From Candidatus Puniceispirillum sp. (GTDB lineage Bacteria > Pseudomonadota > Alphaproteobacteria > Puniceispirillales > Puniceispirillaceae), in NCBI GenBank assembly GCA_018668795.1, contig JABJBD010000119.1, positions 1-16,099 of the forward strand: a DNA stretch of 16,099 nucleotides. The letters run 5' to 3'. A program made the position numbers and the translations under genes. This document shows positions 15,972 to 16,099 of this stretch, one piece after another. The stretch's first letter is position 1. Each line of letters opens with the position of its first letter. The notes below the pieces were generated by a model, which did not search any database, had not been told where the DNA came from, and saw nothing but the letters and a program-made list of their open reading frames with translations.

Positions 15972-15984
15972 GAATTATTATAGT

Positions 15985-16099
15985 GCGATCATCTTATCAA
16001 TCTACGCTTTGCTTGGTGGATGATGCTTATATAATCCGCGATCATCTTATCAATCTACGCTTTGCTTGGTGGATGATGCTTATATAATCCGCGATCATC
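15985..16099 (-). repeat. Perfect 53-bp tandem array of the same palindromic repeat family, open at the right edge
   Basis: Bases 15985-16037 and 16038-16090 are identical over 53 bp, and the first nine bases of a third copy end the window, so the array continues to the right. On the minus strand each unit runs from GCATCATCC to GATGATCGC, then an 11-nt spacer GGATTATATAA between copies. This is the same family as the cdd-upp array but inverted. The left half of the unit matches unit D (GCATCATCCACCAAGC) and the right half matches unit C (AAGCGTAGATTGATAAG). As a result the inner stem no longer pairs fully while the outer arms still do. Confidence 0.93.

Noticed and set aside
15656..16087. 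Plus-strand open frame overlapping tdk and the 53-bp array
   Set aside because: It is a shadow frame of tdk continued through the repeats. The repeated peptide arises only from the tandem DNA repeat.

Overview
The window is about 16.1 kb of roughly half-GC bacterial chromosome with tightly packed genes. The gene order and protein types suggest an alphaproteobacterium: mutS divergent from a fused-type NADP-malic enzyme, a PfkB-type adenosine kinase of alphaproteobacterial style, and a short C-terminal lipoprotein domain with a WQYR-x4-CVFDFFL motif. A marine SAR116-like lineage is a guess that the sequence alone cannot prove. No stretch over 300 bases lacks a gene. The longest non-coding stretch, 14292-14528, is filled by a repeat array.

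Left part (1-7034) is housekeeping. mutS (minus) runs off the left edge just after its Walker A motif. It diverges from maeB, which converges on an adenosine kinase gene (minus). A divergent gene for a Pro/Thr-rich lipoprotein follows and converges on nth (endonuclease III, minus).

Middle part (7198-14291) is a plus-strand run for nucleoside acquisition and breakdown: nucleoside hydrolase, a 2-oxoglutarate/Fe(II) oxygenase, a BMP/PnrA-type nucleoside-binding protein, a double-domain ABC ATPase, two permeases and cytidine deaminase. From the ATPase onward the genes overlap or abut. Right part (14529-15939) is a divergent pair, upp (minus) and tdk (plus). Together with the adenosine kinase these genes import nucleosides, cleave or deaminate them and return bases and nucleosides to the nucleotide pool. 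No dedicated regulator gene is visible.

The most unusual structure is a family of palindromic repeats, about 42-45 bp each. Each has fixed outer arms (GCATCATCC and GATGATCGC) and inner stems whose two sides change together. Four full copies plus a half copy fill the cdd-upp gap. A perfect 53-bp tandem array of the same family, in the opposite orientation, follows tdk and continues past the right edge. The two arrays therefore bracket the upp-tdk pair as inverted repeats, and both end in a half unit at the gene side. Other points: a sharp codon-usage switch inside the BMP gene (mosaic gene), an oxygenase of unknown substrate in a nucleoside operon, and short tandem duplications inside mutS and just upstream of the BMP gene.
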